Positions 34,167 through 41,174 of a DNA stretch of 64,000 nt are shown piece by piece. The notes beneath the pieces are model-generated. The model saw nothing but the letters and a program-made list of their open reading frames with translations, did not search any database and was not told the DNA's origin. The position numbers and the translations under genes were made by a program. The stretch is from Bin5 sp965220715 (GTDB lineage: Bacteria > Chloroflexota > Anaerolineae > Caldilineales > Caldilineaceae), in assembly GCA_965220715.1 (NCBI GenBank), contig OZ244843.1, positions 1,116,001 through 1,180,000 on the forward strand, given 5' to 3'. The first letter of the stretch is position 1. Every line of letters begins with the position of its first letter.

Positions 34167-35714
34167 TCAAACCGTCTGTCTGCCAGCCATCATCAGCCCA
34201 ATCTGCTCGCGGGTGGCGGCGCCGATATCGACGACGCCCATCACCCGCCCGCTGTTGAGGACGGCGATGCGGTCAGCCAGACTGAACAACTCGTCCAGAT
34301 CTTCGCTGATCAGAAGCACCGCGACCCCGGTGGCCTGCTGATCGAGCAGACGCTTGCGTACTGCCTCGGTCGCGCCTACGTCCAGCCCCTGTGTCGGATG
34401 GGCCGCGATGATCAGCTTCGGGTTCGTCGTCAGTTCGCGGGCCAGAATCAGTTTTTGCAGATTCCCACCGGAGAGGGCGCCTGCGTTGGTAGTAATGGCG
34501 GGCGTGTCCACGTTGAACTCGGCCACCAGTTGCGCGCCCATTTTGTCCAGCCGGTCCCGATCCAGGAACGGCCCCGGCCTGTCCCGGTAGTGTTTGAGCG
34601 CGATGTTGTCGGCCACGTTCATCGATCCGACCGAGCCGACGTGGATACGGCTTTCCGGGATGTGGGCGATGCCGGCGTCGATGATGACCCGCGGGGATTT
34701 GTTGGTGAGGTCCTGCCCCAGTAAAAGAAAGCGTCCGCTGGTAGGCCGCCGCAGACCGGTCAACAGTTCGGCCAGTTCCTTCTGCCCGTTGCCGGCAACG
34801 CCGGCGATGCCAAGAATCTCGCCCTTGCGGATCTGCAGCGAAACATCCTGCAGGCCGGGCAAGCGCTTCTCGTTCAGACAGCTGATGCCTTCGACCTCAA
34901 GGCAGACTTCGCCGAACTCCTGTTCCTCTTTGTCAATCCGGAAGATGACCGCCCGCCCCACCATCAACTCGGCCAGATGCGCCGCGCTGGTTTCGCCGGT
35001 TACGTCCTCGGTGGCGACCACCCGCCCCTGACGCAGGACCGTCACGCGGTCGGCAAAACGGGTCACCTCGTCCAGCTTATGGCTGATGAAGATGATCGTC
35101 TTGCCTTCCTGCACCATGCGCTGCATTGTCTGGCCCAGCGCGTCGGCCTCCTGCGGCGTCAGGACGGCTGTCGGCTCATCCAGGATCAGAATGTCCGCAC
35201 CGCGATACAGCGCCTTCAAAATCTCGATCCGCTGCTGCTCGCCCACGCTCAACTGCCAGATGAATGCTTCCGGGTCCACGGACAAATCATACTGCTCGCT
35301 TACCTCCGCAATCCGCCGCTGCACCCGCTGCATATCCAGCCGCAACGGTCGAAAACGACCCTGCTCGGACGGGGCGCAGTAGGGATCGTCCAGCCCCAGT
35401 ATGATGTTCTCGGCGACCGTCTGGTTCATCACCAGTTTGAAATGCTGGTGGACCATGGCGATGCCCAGGTCGAAGGCCGTTTTGGGCGAGTCGATATGCA
35501 CGGGCTGGCCGTGTACCAGCACATGACCCTCTTCCGGCAGATACAGCCCGGCGAGGATGTTCATCAGCGTGGATTTGCCGGCGCCGTTTTCCCCCAACAG
35601 GGCATGAATTTCACCCTTATTGATCGTCAGATCGACGCGGTCGTTTGCCAGGACGCCGGGAAACCGTTTGCTGATTTCCCGCATTTCCACGGCGAGAGGA
35701 GAAGAGTTGTTCAT
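34167..35714 (-). CDS. ABC transporter ATP-binding protein, BMP/nucleoside type (two ABC domains)
   Basis: This is a tandem-domain ATPase of about 515 residues, energising a CUT2-like importer of nucleosides or related ligands. Domain 1 has Walker A GENGAGKST, signature LSVGEQQRIEIL and Walker B ADILILDEPT. Domain 2 has a degenerate Walker A (GVAGNGQKEL), as usual in this family, the signature LSGGNLQKLILAREL and an altered Walker B (KLIIAAHPTQGLD). The start is uncertain: ATG at 35714 is chosen, ATG at 35732 is possible, and the longest frame opens at TTG. The binding lipoproteins lie directly upstream. The two BPD_transp_2 permease genes normally found with it are absent from the window. 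Confidence 0.93.
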   Translation of the reverse strand: MNNSSPLAVEMREISKRFPGVLANDRVDLTINKGEIHALLGENGAGKSTLMNILAGLYLPEEGHVLVHGQPVHIDSPKTAFDLGIAMVHQHFKLVMNQTVAENIILGLDDPYCAPSEQGRFRPLRLDMQRVQRRIAEVSEQYDLSVDPEAFIWQLSVGEQQRIEILKALYRGADILILDEPTAVLTPQEADALGQTMQRMVQEGKTIIFISHKLDEVTRFADRVTVLRQGRVVATEDVTGETSAAHLAELMVGRAVIFRIDKEEQEFGEVCLEVEGISCLNEKRLPGLQDVSLQIRKGEILGIAGVAGNGQKELAELLTGLRRPTSGRFLLLGQDLTNKSPRVIIDAGIAHIPESRIHVGSVGSMNVADNIALKHYRDRPGPFLDRDRLDKMGAQLVAEFNVDTPAITTNAGALSGGNLQKLILARELTTNPKLIIAAHPTQGLDVGATEAVRKRLLDQQATGVAVLLISEDLDELFSLADRIAVLNSGRVMGVVDIGAATREQIGLMMAGRQTV

Positions 35715-35834
35715 AGGATTTGAAGAGTGCATAAATGCGCCGACGTACAAAATGGAATTCAAGCAGCGAAAGGGGACAATGGCTGCAGCCCCAGCCTCTG
35801 ATGCTCAGTCTCGACCTGCAAAGTACTCCCTTCC

Positions 35835-36953
35835 CTACTGCGGGATCTGGCCTGCAACTCCTCTAACGAGCCAATCAAAGCTGAGTAGAGCGGGGTCGTC
35901 CATGCATTCACCGTCAGCGACCCGCTCTGCGCCGGTATTATCGTTGATCGGGCCGCAGAAGAGTGGGAAACTGCCGTCAACAATGCCTGCTTTGACCTCC
36001 TCGACCGCTATTCGCAACACTGCTGGCACAAAGTCAGCGACAGGCGCCAGATCCAACACCCCTTCTGCCATGCCCCACCAGATCGGTTCATTGGTCCACG
36101 TCCCGGCAGCCACGTCCCGCACCTTTTTCTCATAGATAACCTGCCAGTTCCAGATCGGTGCCGTCAGCAATGCGTGCGGCGCGATGCCCGGGTTGACAAC
36201 ATTGTAGCCGATGGCATAGACACCCTGCTCTTGGGCCAATTTGTCCGGTTCGACACTGTCGCTTTCGCGGGCCACGACATCCGCGCCAGCATCGATGAGG
36301 GCCTGGGCAGCTTCACGTTCGACAGGGGGATCAAACCAGGCAAAGATCCATACCGGTCGTACTTCAACAAAGGGATTTACGGATTGGGCGCCCAAGGCGA
36401 AGGCGTTCAGATTTCGTACTACCTCCGGAATCGGGAAAGGTGCAATATAGCCGAGGACATTCGATACTGTCATCGCAGCGGCAACCATTCCGGCCAGGTA
36501 CCATCCCTGGTAGCCGCGTCCGTCGTAAATGCCGACATTCTCAGCGGTCTTGTATCCGGTGGCATGCTCAAACTTCACTTCTGGAAACTCGGCCGCGACT
36601 TCGATAACGCTATCCATATAACCGAAACTGGTGGCAAAGATCAGGTCATAGCCTTGGGAGGCGTAGGTATGCAGCACCCGAGCCGCGTCCGGCCCTTCTG
36701 CGACGAGTTCACTGTAAGCTGTTTCCACGCCGAGTTCTTCCAGCGCCAACCGACCCTGATCGTGCGCATAGCTCCAACCGAGATCGCCGACCGGGCCGAC
36801 ATAGACGAAGGCGACCTTCAGCTCTTCGACCGTTTTAGCGGCATTTGCCGGCTCTTCAGCGGCAGGCATATCGCTGATCGGCTGACAGGCGCTGAGCAGC
36901 GAAGTCAGAATTAACAGAACGCCAACCACTGTCCGCCAATGTCGAATCTTCAT
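35835..36953 (-). CDS. BMP family ABC transporter substrate-binding lipoprotein (copy 2)
   Basis: This is a 372-residue binding lipoprotein of the Bmp/Med family, which binds nucleosides or similar ligands. The signal peptide ends in the lipobox LSAC (Cys23). The mature part has VAFVYVGPVGDLGWSYAHDQG, the ribose-site-like ATSFGYMDSV, and GYIAPFPIPEVV. I started at the ATG complementary to 36951-36953 because it precedes a proper signal peptide; 39 extra codons upstream look like leader sequence. It is a paralogue of the next binding protein upstream, with nearly the same signal peptide. The ATPase gene follows after about 120 bases. Confidence 0.93.
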   Translation of the reverse strand: MKIRHWRTVVGVLLILTSLLSACQPISDMPAAEEPANAAKTVEELKVAFVYVGPVGDLGWSYAHDQGRLALEELGVETAYSELVAEGPDAARVLHTYASQGYDLIFATSFGYMDSVIEVAAEFPEVKFEHATGYKTAENVGIYDGRGYQGWYLAGMVAAAMTVSNVLGYIAPFPIPEVVRNLNAFALGAQSVNPFVEVRPVWIFAWFDPPVEREAAQALIDAGADVVARESDSVEPDKLAQEQGVYAIGYNVVNPGIAPHALLTAPIWNWQVIYEKKVRDVAAGTWTNEPIWWGMAEGVLDLAPVADFVPAVLRIAVEEVKAGIVDGSFPLFCGPINDNTGAERVADGECMDDPALLSFDWLVRGVAGQIPQ

Positions 36954-37026
36954 GTAACAATGCGCCTTATCAGTTTCATCGCAGATGGATTCACACTTCT
37001 TTCTCTCAGATGGGGGGGCGGCAAAC

Positions 37027-37073
37027 AGATTGCTCCTCTCTTGATTTCGCGTACTGTAAGAGAGGAGCAATCT
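37027..37073 (-). promoter_or_regulatory. 16-bp perfect inverted repeat between the two BMP genes
   Basis: AGATTGCTCCTCTCTT (37027-37042) and AAGAGAGGAGCAATCT (37058-37073) pair perfectly around a 15-base loop. It lies between the stop of the first BMP gene and the start of the second on the minus strand. There is no U-tract after it on that strand, so attenuation or protection of the upstream mRNA is likelier than simple termination. Confidence 0.8.
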
Positions 37074-37178
37074 CTGATGATCAAGGTTGACTTGATTCAG
37101 GCACCAGCTTCCAACAGGCAGTCGGCCCTGGTCAAAAAGTGGTACTCCACATCATTCAATTACGAGCCAGAAAGCAGA

Positions 37179-38327
37179 CTAATTGCCAAGCGGCGCGGCC
37201 TCGCCCGGCGCCTCGCCGATAACGCCTTCCACAAAGAAGTCCATGCCCAGCATCTGGCCGTCGTTCATGCACTGACCGTCTTCCAGGAATTGGACACCGT
37301 TCTGGCCCGTCATCGCACCGCAGAACACGTCCATCTCACCAGAAACAATCATGCCCTGCTTTTCGCTGACCAAGGCGGCTACGTCATCGGAAACGGACGG
37401 GCTGAACTCTGCCAAACCCACAATTCCGTCGTCCATGCCGCCCCAATACTGCACCGACTCCCAGCTGTCGTCGCGCGCCTGCTCGGCAAACTTCACGAAG
37501 GCCGGCCCCCAGTTCCAGACCGGACCGGTGAGGACGCTGTCACCGACGAACACGCGCATGTCGCTGTTGTAGCCGATACTGGTCCCGCCCCGCTCCGCGG
37601 CGGCCTTTTGCGGCTCCGTCGTGTCCTGGTGCTGGGCGATGATATCGGCGCCCTGGTCCAGCAGCGCTTCAGCTGCTTCCTTCTCTTCCGGAGGGCCAAA
37701 CCAGGTGTTCGTCCACACGACCCGCACTTCGGCGTCCGGATTTGCCTCGCGTACGCCCAGCGTGAACGCGTTGATTCCTCGGATAACCTCAGGAATCGGG
37801 AACGCGGCCACGTAGCCGATGACATTGGTTTCGGTCATGCTGCCGGCCACCAGGCCGCTAAGATAGCGAGGCTGGTACATGCGACCGAACAGCGTGCTCA
37901 TGTTGTCTGCCGTCTTATAGCCGGATACATGCACAAAATTGGCATCCGGGAACTCCTGGGCAACCGTCAGCGTCGGGTCCATGTAGCCGAAGCTGGTGGT
38001 GATAACCAGGTCGTAGCCTTTCTGGGCAAAGTCGCGAATAACGCGCTCTGCGTCCGGGCCTTCAGGTACGTTCTCAATGAAGGCCGTCTCCGCGCCGCCC
38101 TCCAGATTTTCTTCCAGGTACACCCGCCCCTGATCGTGCGCATACGTCCAGCCGAGGTCGCCAATTGGCGCGACATAGACGAAGGCGACCTTCAACGGCG
38201 CGGCCATATCGTCATCGCCCGCCATTTCTTCAGCGGCAGGCGCCTGCGTAACCGGCTGGCAAGCGCCGATCAGCAACGCCAGGATGAGCATAACACCCAC
38301 TACTGTCCACGAATGTCGAATTCTCAT
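37179..38327 (-). CDS. BMP family ABC transporter substrate-binding lipoprotein (copy 1)
   Basis: This is a 382-residue binding lipoprotein, first gene of the transporter transcript. It starts at the ATG complementary to 38325-38327 with AAAGGAGA eight bases upstream. The signal peptide ends IGAC (Cys23), and an acidic linker (EEMAGDDDMAAP) leads to the Bmp fold with VAFVYVAPIGDLGWTYAHDQG, TTSFGYMDPTLTV, HVSGYKTADN and GYVAAFPIPEVI. The upstream frame extension lacks a start signal. Two binding proteins feeding one ATPase suggests either two ligands or a shared membrane channel encoded elsewhere. Confidence 0.94.
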   Translation of the reverse strand: MRIRHSWTVVGVMLILALLIGACQPVTQAPAAEEMAGDDDMAAPLKVAFVYVAPIGDLGWTYAHDQGRVYLEENLEGGAETAFIENVPEGPDAERVIRDFAQKGYDLVITTSFGYMDPTLTVAQEFPDANFVHVSGYKTADNMSTLFGRMYQPRYLSGLVAGSMTETNVIGYVAAFPIPEVIRGINAFTLGVREANPDAEVRVVWTNTWFGPPEEKEAAEALLDQGADIIAQHQDTTEPQKAAAERGGTSIGYNSDMRVFVGDSVLTGPVWNWGPAFVKFAEQARDDSWESVQYWGGMDDGIVGLAEFSPSVSDDVAALVSEKQGMIVSGEMDVFCGAMTGQNGVQFLEDGQCMNDGQMLGMDFFVEGVIGEAPGEAAPLGN

Positions 38328-38463
38328 GAAACTGTCTCCTTTGATGCGAATGGGTCCGCTACATGCTGTCCGAACTGTTTTTCGCCCGTCGCAAAGCGGC
38401 CGAAAAGTTGGAGCCGGCCGCAGGCGAATGATGTGACTGAGGGTTTGACAGGTTTCAGAATAA

Positions 38464-38502
38464 TAACCTGCGTATAACCTGCATAATAATGATAACTGCA
38501 AG
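38464..38502 (-). promoter_or_regulatory. Promoter of the BMP operon with 11-bp direct repeats
   Basis: On the minus strand TTGCAG (complement of 38497-38502) and TTATAC (complement of 38473-38478) are 18 bases apart. On the plus strand ATAACCTGC occurs at 38464-38472 and 38475-38483, an 11-base period that covers the -10. Two in-phase copies over the -10 look like a repressor site. Confidence 0.5.
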
Positions 38503-38600
38503 TTCAGGCAATGGTAACGCAAAGATCACAAAAACTCAACTATGGAAACGGCACTTACCTGCACGAGGGCTACCGTTAGGCATTCCTGCCCGCCAATCGG

Positions 38601-38606
38601 TATAAT
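38601..38606 (+). promoter_or_regulatory. Candidate -10 for the homocysteine methyltransferase gene
   Basis: A perfect TATAAT lies 87 bases before the ATG. The region 17 bases upstream has no good -35. Tentative. Confidence 0.4.
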
Positions 38607-38693
38607 TTCACAAAAGACTGTGGCAACTGGCCGGTGACCCGAAATTGACCACCGGCTACTGACCGCTAACCATTCACCAGAGGTTCAATTTTC

Positions 38694-39902
38694 ATGACTG
38701 AGTATCAGATTACGTACTGGCGGGAATTCCCGTCAATGGTTGTAGCCCGCGAAGGAAGCAGCGCCCGCCATAAGGTCCAGTTGCCGCCCCGCTTTCAGGT
38801 CGCGATCGACGAGGCCGCCATGCGCGCCGGCGCTACCGGCACCGATGAATATCTGGACGGCTGGCTCCGTTCGGACTGGCAGGAGCAGGCCGGAGATCCC
38901 CAGGAGGTGGCCCAGGCCGTCGCCGCGCAGCTTGAAGCCGACTATCCTCCCCAACGGATACGAAAGCTGCTTTCGACGATAACACCAGACTCCTCCTCCG
39001 GCGGATGGCTGACTCCGCGCCCCCACCCGGTGATCGAGCTGCTGGACCAGCACGGCGGCCCCCTGCTTGGCGACGGGGCCATGGCGACCATGCTGCAGGA
39101 AGTCGGCCTCACCGGCGGCGCCGCGCCCGAACTGTGGAATGTTGACAACCCGCAGGCTGTGCAGGCGGTCTATCGCGGCTACGTTGAGGCCGGAAGCCAC
39201 ATAATTACGACCAACACCTTCGGCGGCACGACCGCCCGCCTCAAGATGCACGACCTCCAGGACAGACTGGCCGAACTAAACGCAGCCGGCGTGCAGCTGG
39301 CGCGCGCGGTCGCCGACGAATCCGGCGACGTGCTGGTGGGGGCCTCGGTCGGCCCGACCGGCGAGTTGTTGGATCCACTGGGCGTGATGACGATGGAGGA
39401 GGCGACGACACTCTTCGTCGAGCAGGTGGTGGTCATGGCCGAGGCCGGCGCCGACTTCATTCTCACCGAGACGATGAGCGATCTGCAGGAGGTGGAGGCC
39501 GCGGTGCGCGCCGTGGAGCAGGTAACGGAACTGCCGATCGTCTGCATGCTCACATTCGATACCAACCTGCACACGATGATGGGCGTCAGTCCCAAACAGG
39601 CGGTGGAGACGCTGGCCGCCTGGGGCGTACAGGTAATCGGAGCCAACTGCGGCAACGGCCCGGCCGAGATCCAGACGGTGATGACGGAGATGGTCGCGCA
39701 CCGTCCCCCAGGAGTCGTGCTGTATGCCCAGAGCAACGCGGGGCTGCCGGTCCTGCAGGGAGGGGATGTTTTCTACGACGGCACCCCGGAGGTCATGGCC
39801 GACTATGCACGCCAAATGAAGGCCCTAGGCGTGGACGTGATCGCCGGCTGTTGCGGCACAACGCCGACCCATCTGCAGGCGATGCGCGAGGCAATGGCGT
39901 AA
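38694..39902 (+). CDS. Homocysteine S-methyltransferase fused to an N-terminal virulence-factor-type domain
   Basis: The C-terminal 290 residues are a homocysteine S-methyltransferase (TIM barrel, methionine synthase/BHMT type): LLGDGAMATMLQ, TTNTFGGTTARL, GPTGELLDP, the zinc ligand Cys in GANCGNG, and the paired cysteines Cys386-Cys387 in AGCCGTTP. The N-terminal 100 residues (YWREFPSMVVAREG, KVQLPPRFQVAIDEAAM, YLDGWLR) match my memory of the Virulence_fact (PF13769) domain, usually a separate small protein. The join is a short Ser/Gly-rich linker (SSSGGW). The fusion suggests both parts act in one-carbon or methyl metabolism. Methyl donor unknown: a corrinoid protein, folate or a methylated osmolyte are possible. 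Confidence 0.88.
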   Translation: MTEYQITYWREFPSMVVAREGSSARHKVQLPPRFQVAIDEAAMRAGATGTDEYLDGWLRSDWQEQAGDPQEVAQAVAAQLEADYPPQRIRKLLSTITPDSSSGGWLTPRPHPVIELLDQHGGPLLGDGAMATMLQEVGLTGGAAPELWNVDNPQAVQAVYRGYVEAGSHIITTNTFGGTTARLKMHDLQDRLAELNAAGVQLARAVADESGDVLVGASVGPTGELLDPLGVMTMEEATTLFVEQVVVMAEAGADFILTETMSDLQEVEAAVRAVEQVTELPIVCMLTFDTNLHTMMGVSPKQAVETLAAWGVQVIGANCGNGPAEIQTVMTEMVAHRPPGVVLYAQSNAGLPVLQGGDVFYDGTPEVMADYARQMKALGVDVIAGCCGTTPTHLQAMREAMA

Positions 39903-40089
39903 GCGAGGAGCGAGTCTGTTGTGCTTCTCAGTCCAGTAAAGGCCAGTGAAATGTTGTAGTTGTTCCTTCGACTGCCAGTGATCTAAAGAGACGCTCTTTG
40001 GAAACTTGTGCGTTGGATCTGCTTGCAGCGGCAGAGCGGGCGACATGAAAACATCATGAAAATAAGGTATACTACCGGTTGCGAATGCA

Positions 40090-40371
40090 ATGACGCGCTT
40101 CAAATTCGACCGCAACAAGAGCAGACGGCTCAGAGAAAACCGGAGAAGGGGGATCGGATTCGAAGAGGCACAGGAAATCTTCTTTCACCCATACTATGAA
40201 GACCGCAGATCGGATGATCCGGCACAGTTTCGCGCCATCGGTTGGGTGAATGAGCAATTGTACTCCCTCATCTATGAAGTTAGAGAAGACGCAAGTGGGG
40301 AGTACTACCACTTGGTGACGCTGTGGAGATCGACGAGAGAGGAGCAGCGACTGTATGAAGAGTTCGATTGA
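40090..40371 (+). CDS. brnT: BrnT-family (DUF497) toxin
   Basis: This is a 93-residue protein of the BrnT ribonuclease-toxin family (RelE-like fold). FKFDRNKSRRLRENRRRGI, FEEAQEIFFHP and YEDRRSDDPAQFRAIGWV match the family's helix and strand pattern, and YSLIYEVRE and HLVTLWRSTREEQRLYEEF form its C-terminal half, where the catalytic Arg-containing motif lies. It begins a run of overlapping short genes. A TATACT hexamer at 40069-40074 is only about 15 bases upstream, so the message may have a very short leader. The next gene overlaps it by 17 bases. Confidence 0.82.
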   Translation: MTRFKFDRNKSRRLRENRRRGIGFEEAQEIFFHPYYEDRRSDDPAQFRAIGWVNEQLYSLIYEVREDASGEYYHLVTLWRSTREEQRLYEEFD

Positions 40372-40615
40372 CCGGCCGACAGCCGATGAAATTGCAGATA
40401 TGGCGGACAGCGGCCGCGACATATCCGAGTTTTTTACCAATCAGGGAATAATGAAGCAGCCGTTGACGCGCGTCAGCGTCGATTTCACTCCCGATATGCT
40501 TCAGGAACTCGATAAGTTGGCCGCTGAGTTGTGTGTCAGTCGCCAGTCGGCCATCAAATCGTGTTTGCGGCAAGCTTTGGACCTTCACTTTCTGTCGAAT
40601 CGCCGCGAGCCATGA
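40355..40615 (+). CDS. RHH/CopG-type antitoxin of the BrnT locus
   Basis: This is an 86-residue protein overlapping brnT by 17 bases, the usual layout of a co-translated antitoxin. The N-terminal part (IADMADSGRDISEFF) is the toxin-binding segment seen in antitoxins of DUF497 loci. The C-terminal part (RVSVDFTPDMLQELDKLAAEL then VSRQSAIKSCLRQALD) is a ribbon-helix-helix DNA-binding domain. GAGGAG lies nine bases before the ATG. It should bind both the toxin and the operon promoter. Confidence 0.8.
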   Translation: MKSSIDRPTADEIADMADSGRDISEFFTNQGIMKQPLTRVSVDFTPDMLQELDKLAAELCVSRQSAIKSCLRQALDLHFLSNRREP

Positions 40616-40890
40616 CGAAAAAATATTCGTTGACCGATGTACTTCAACCGCTGGAAGAACTGCCCGACGACCAGATCAACACGACCGATATTCCCGAGAT
40701 TCTCGACTGGTCGGGCACCCAGCGCGGCGTCTTCTACCGGCCCGTCAAGCAGCAAATCACGCTGCGTCTGGACGCAGACATTATTTTATGGTTCAAAGCC
40801 CACGCGCACGGCGGCCGCGGCTACCAGACCGACATCAATCGCGCGCCGCGCGAGCATGTCGTGCGTCGTGAAAGAGAAACTACGGCATGA
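40612..40890 (+). CDS. BrnA-like (DUF4415) antitoxin, C-terminus altered
   Basis: The 92-residue protein starts in an ATGA overlap with the previous stop. The hallmark QITLRLDADIILWFKAHAHG followed by GRGYQT is BrnA/DUF4415, the standard partner of BrnT. The expected RINAVLRAY ending is replaced by DINRAPREHVVRRERETTA, so the last helix of the RHH domain looks damaged or diverged. The N-terminal LEELPDDQINTTDIPEILDW is typical. This makes a second antitoxin behind one toxin; it may be decaying, or serve a toxin encoded elsewhere. Confidence 0.75.
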   Translation: MTKKYSLTDVLQPLEELPDDQINTTDIPEILDWSGTQRGVFYRPVKQQITLRLDADIILWFKAHAHGGRGYQTDINRAPREHVVRRERETTA

Positions 40891-41153
40891 CGAACTGGGA
40901 GGGGTACGCTGCTGTCGATCGGCACCCGGACAAGCTCAGCGGGGCTTGGGTGTTTCATGGCACGCGCGTGCCCGTGTCCGTCCTCTTTGAGAATCTCAAG
41001 GACGGCGCAACCATAGAGCAGTTTCTGAAGTGGTTCCCCGGCGTCGAAGGTTGGAAGGCTGCAGCCGTTCTTGAACGCTCCGTCGACACCACCGGGAAAG
41101 GCAGCACTTGCGGCCACCGCGCATCTGACGGATCCATGCAGTGGCTCCGTTGA
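40887..41153 (+). CDS. DUF433 family antitoxin-like protein, odd C-terminus
   Basis: The 88-residue protein starts in an ATGA overlap with the previous gene. Residues 10-55 (VDRHPDKLSGAWVFHGTRVPVSVLFENL and the DGATIEQFLKWFPGV stretch) are the DUF433 core. The rest (ERSVDTTGKGSTCGHRASDG) does not look like the family and may follow a frameshift. DUF433 proteins are antitoxin-like partners of PIN/DUF5615 toxins, and no such toxin gene follows. It is the third antitoxin-type gene in this overlapping run. Confidence 0.75.
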   Translation: MTNWEGYAAVDRHPDKLSGAWVFHGTRVPVSVLFENLKDGATIEQFLKWFPGVEGWKAAAVLERSVDTTGKGSTCGHRASDGSMQWLR

Positions 41154-41174
41154 GGTATCCGAGAAAGCGAAAAT

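Larger units (their letters stand above)
38328..38693. other. Divergent control region, BMP operon and homocysteine methyltransferase
   Basis: About 365 bases between divergent genes. It contains a minus-strand promoter with overlapping direct repeats, a plus-strand -10, and a spacer-motif copy (GGCCGGTGACC near 38630). No SAM or cobalamin riboswitch fold was recognised upstream of the methyltransferase. Confidence 0.6.

Noticed and set aside
38500..38693. SAM or cobalamin riboswitch upstream of the homocysteine methyltransferase
   Set aside because: I could not find the conserved cores or a matching fold; the only clear elements are a TATAAT and spacer repeats.
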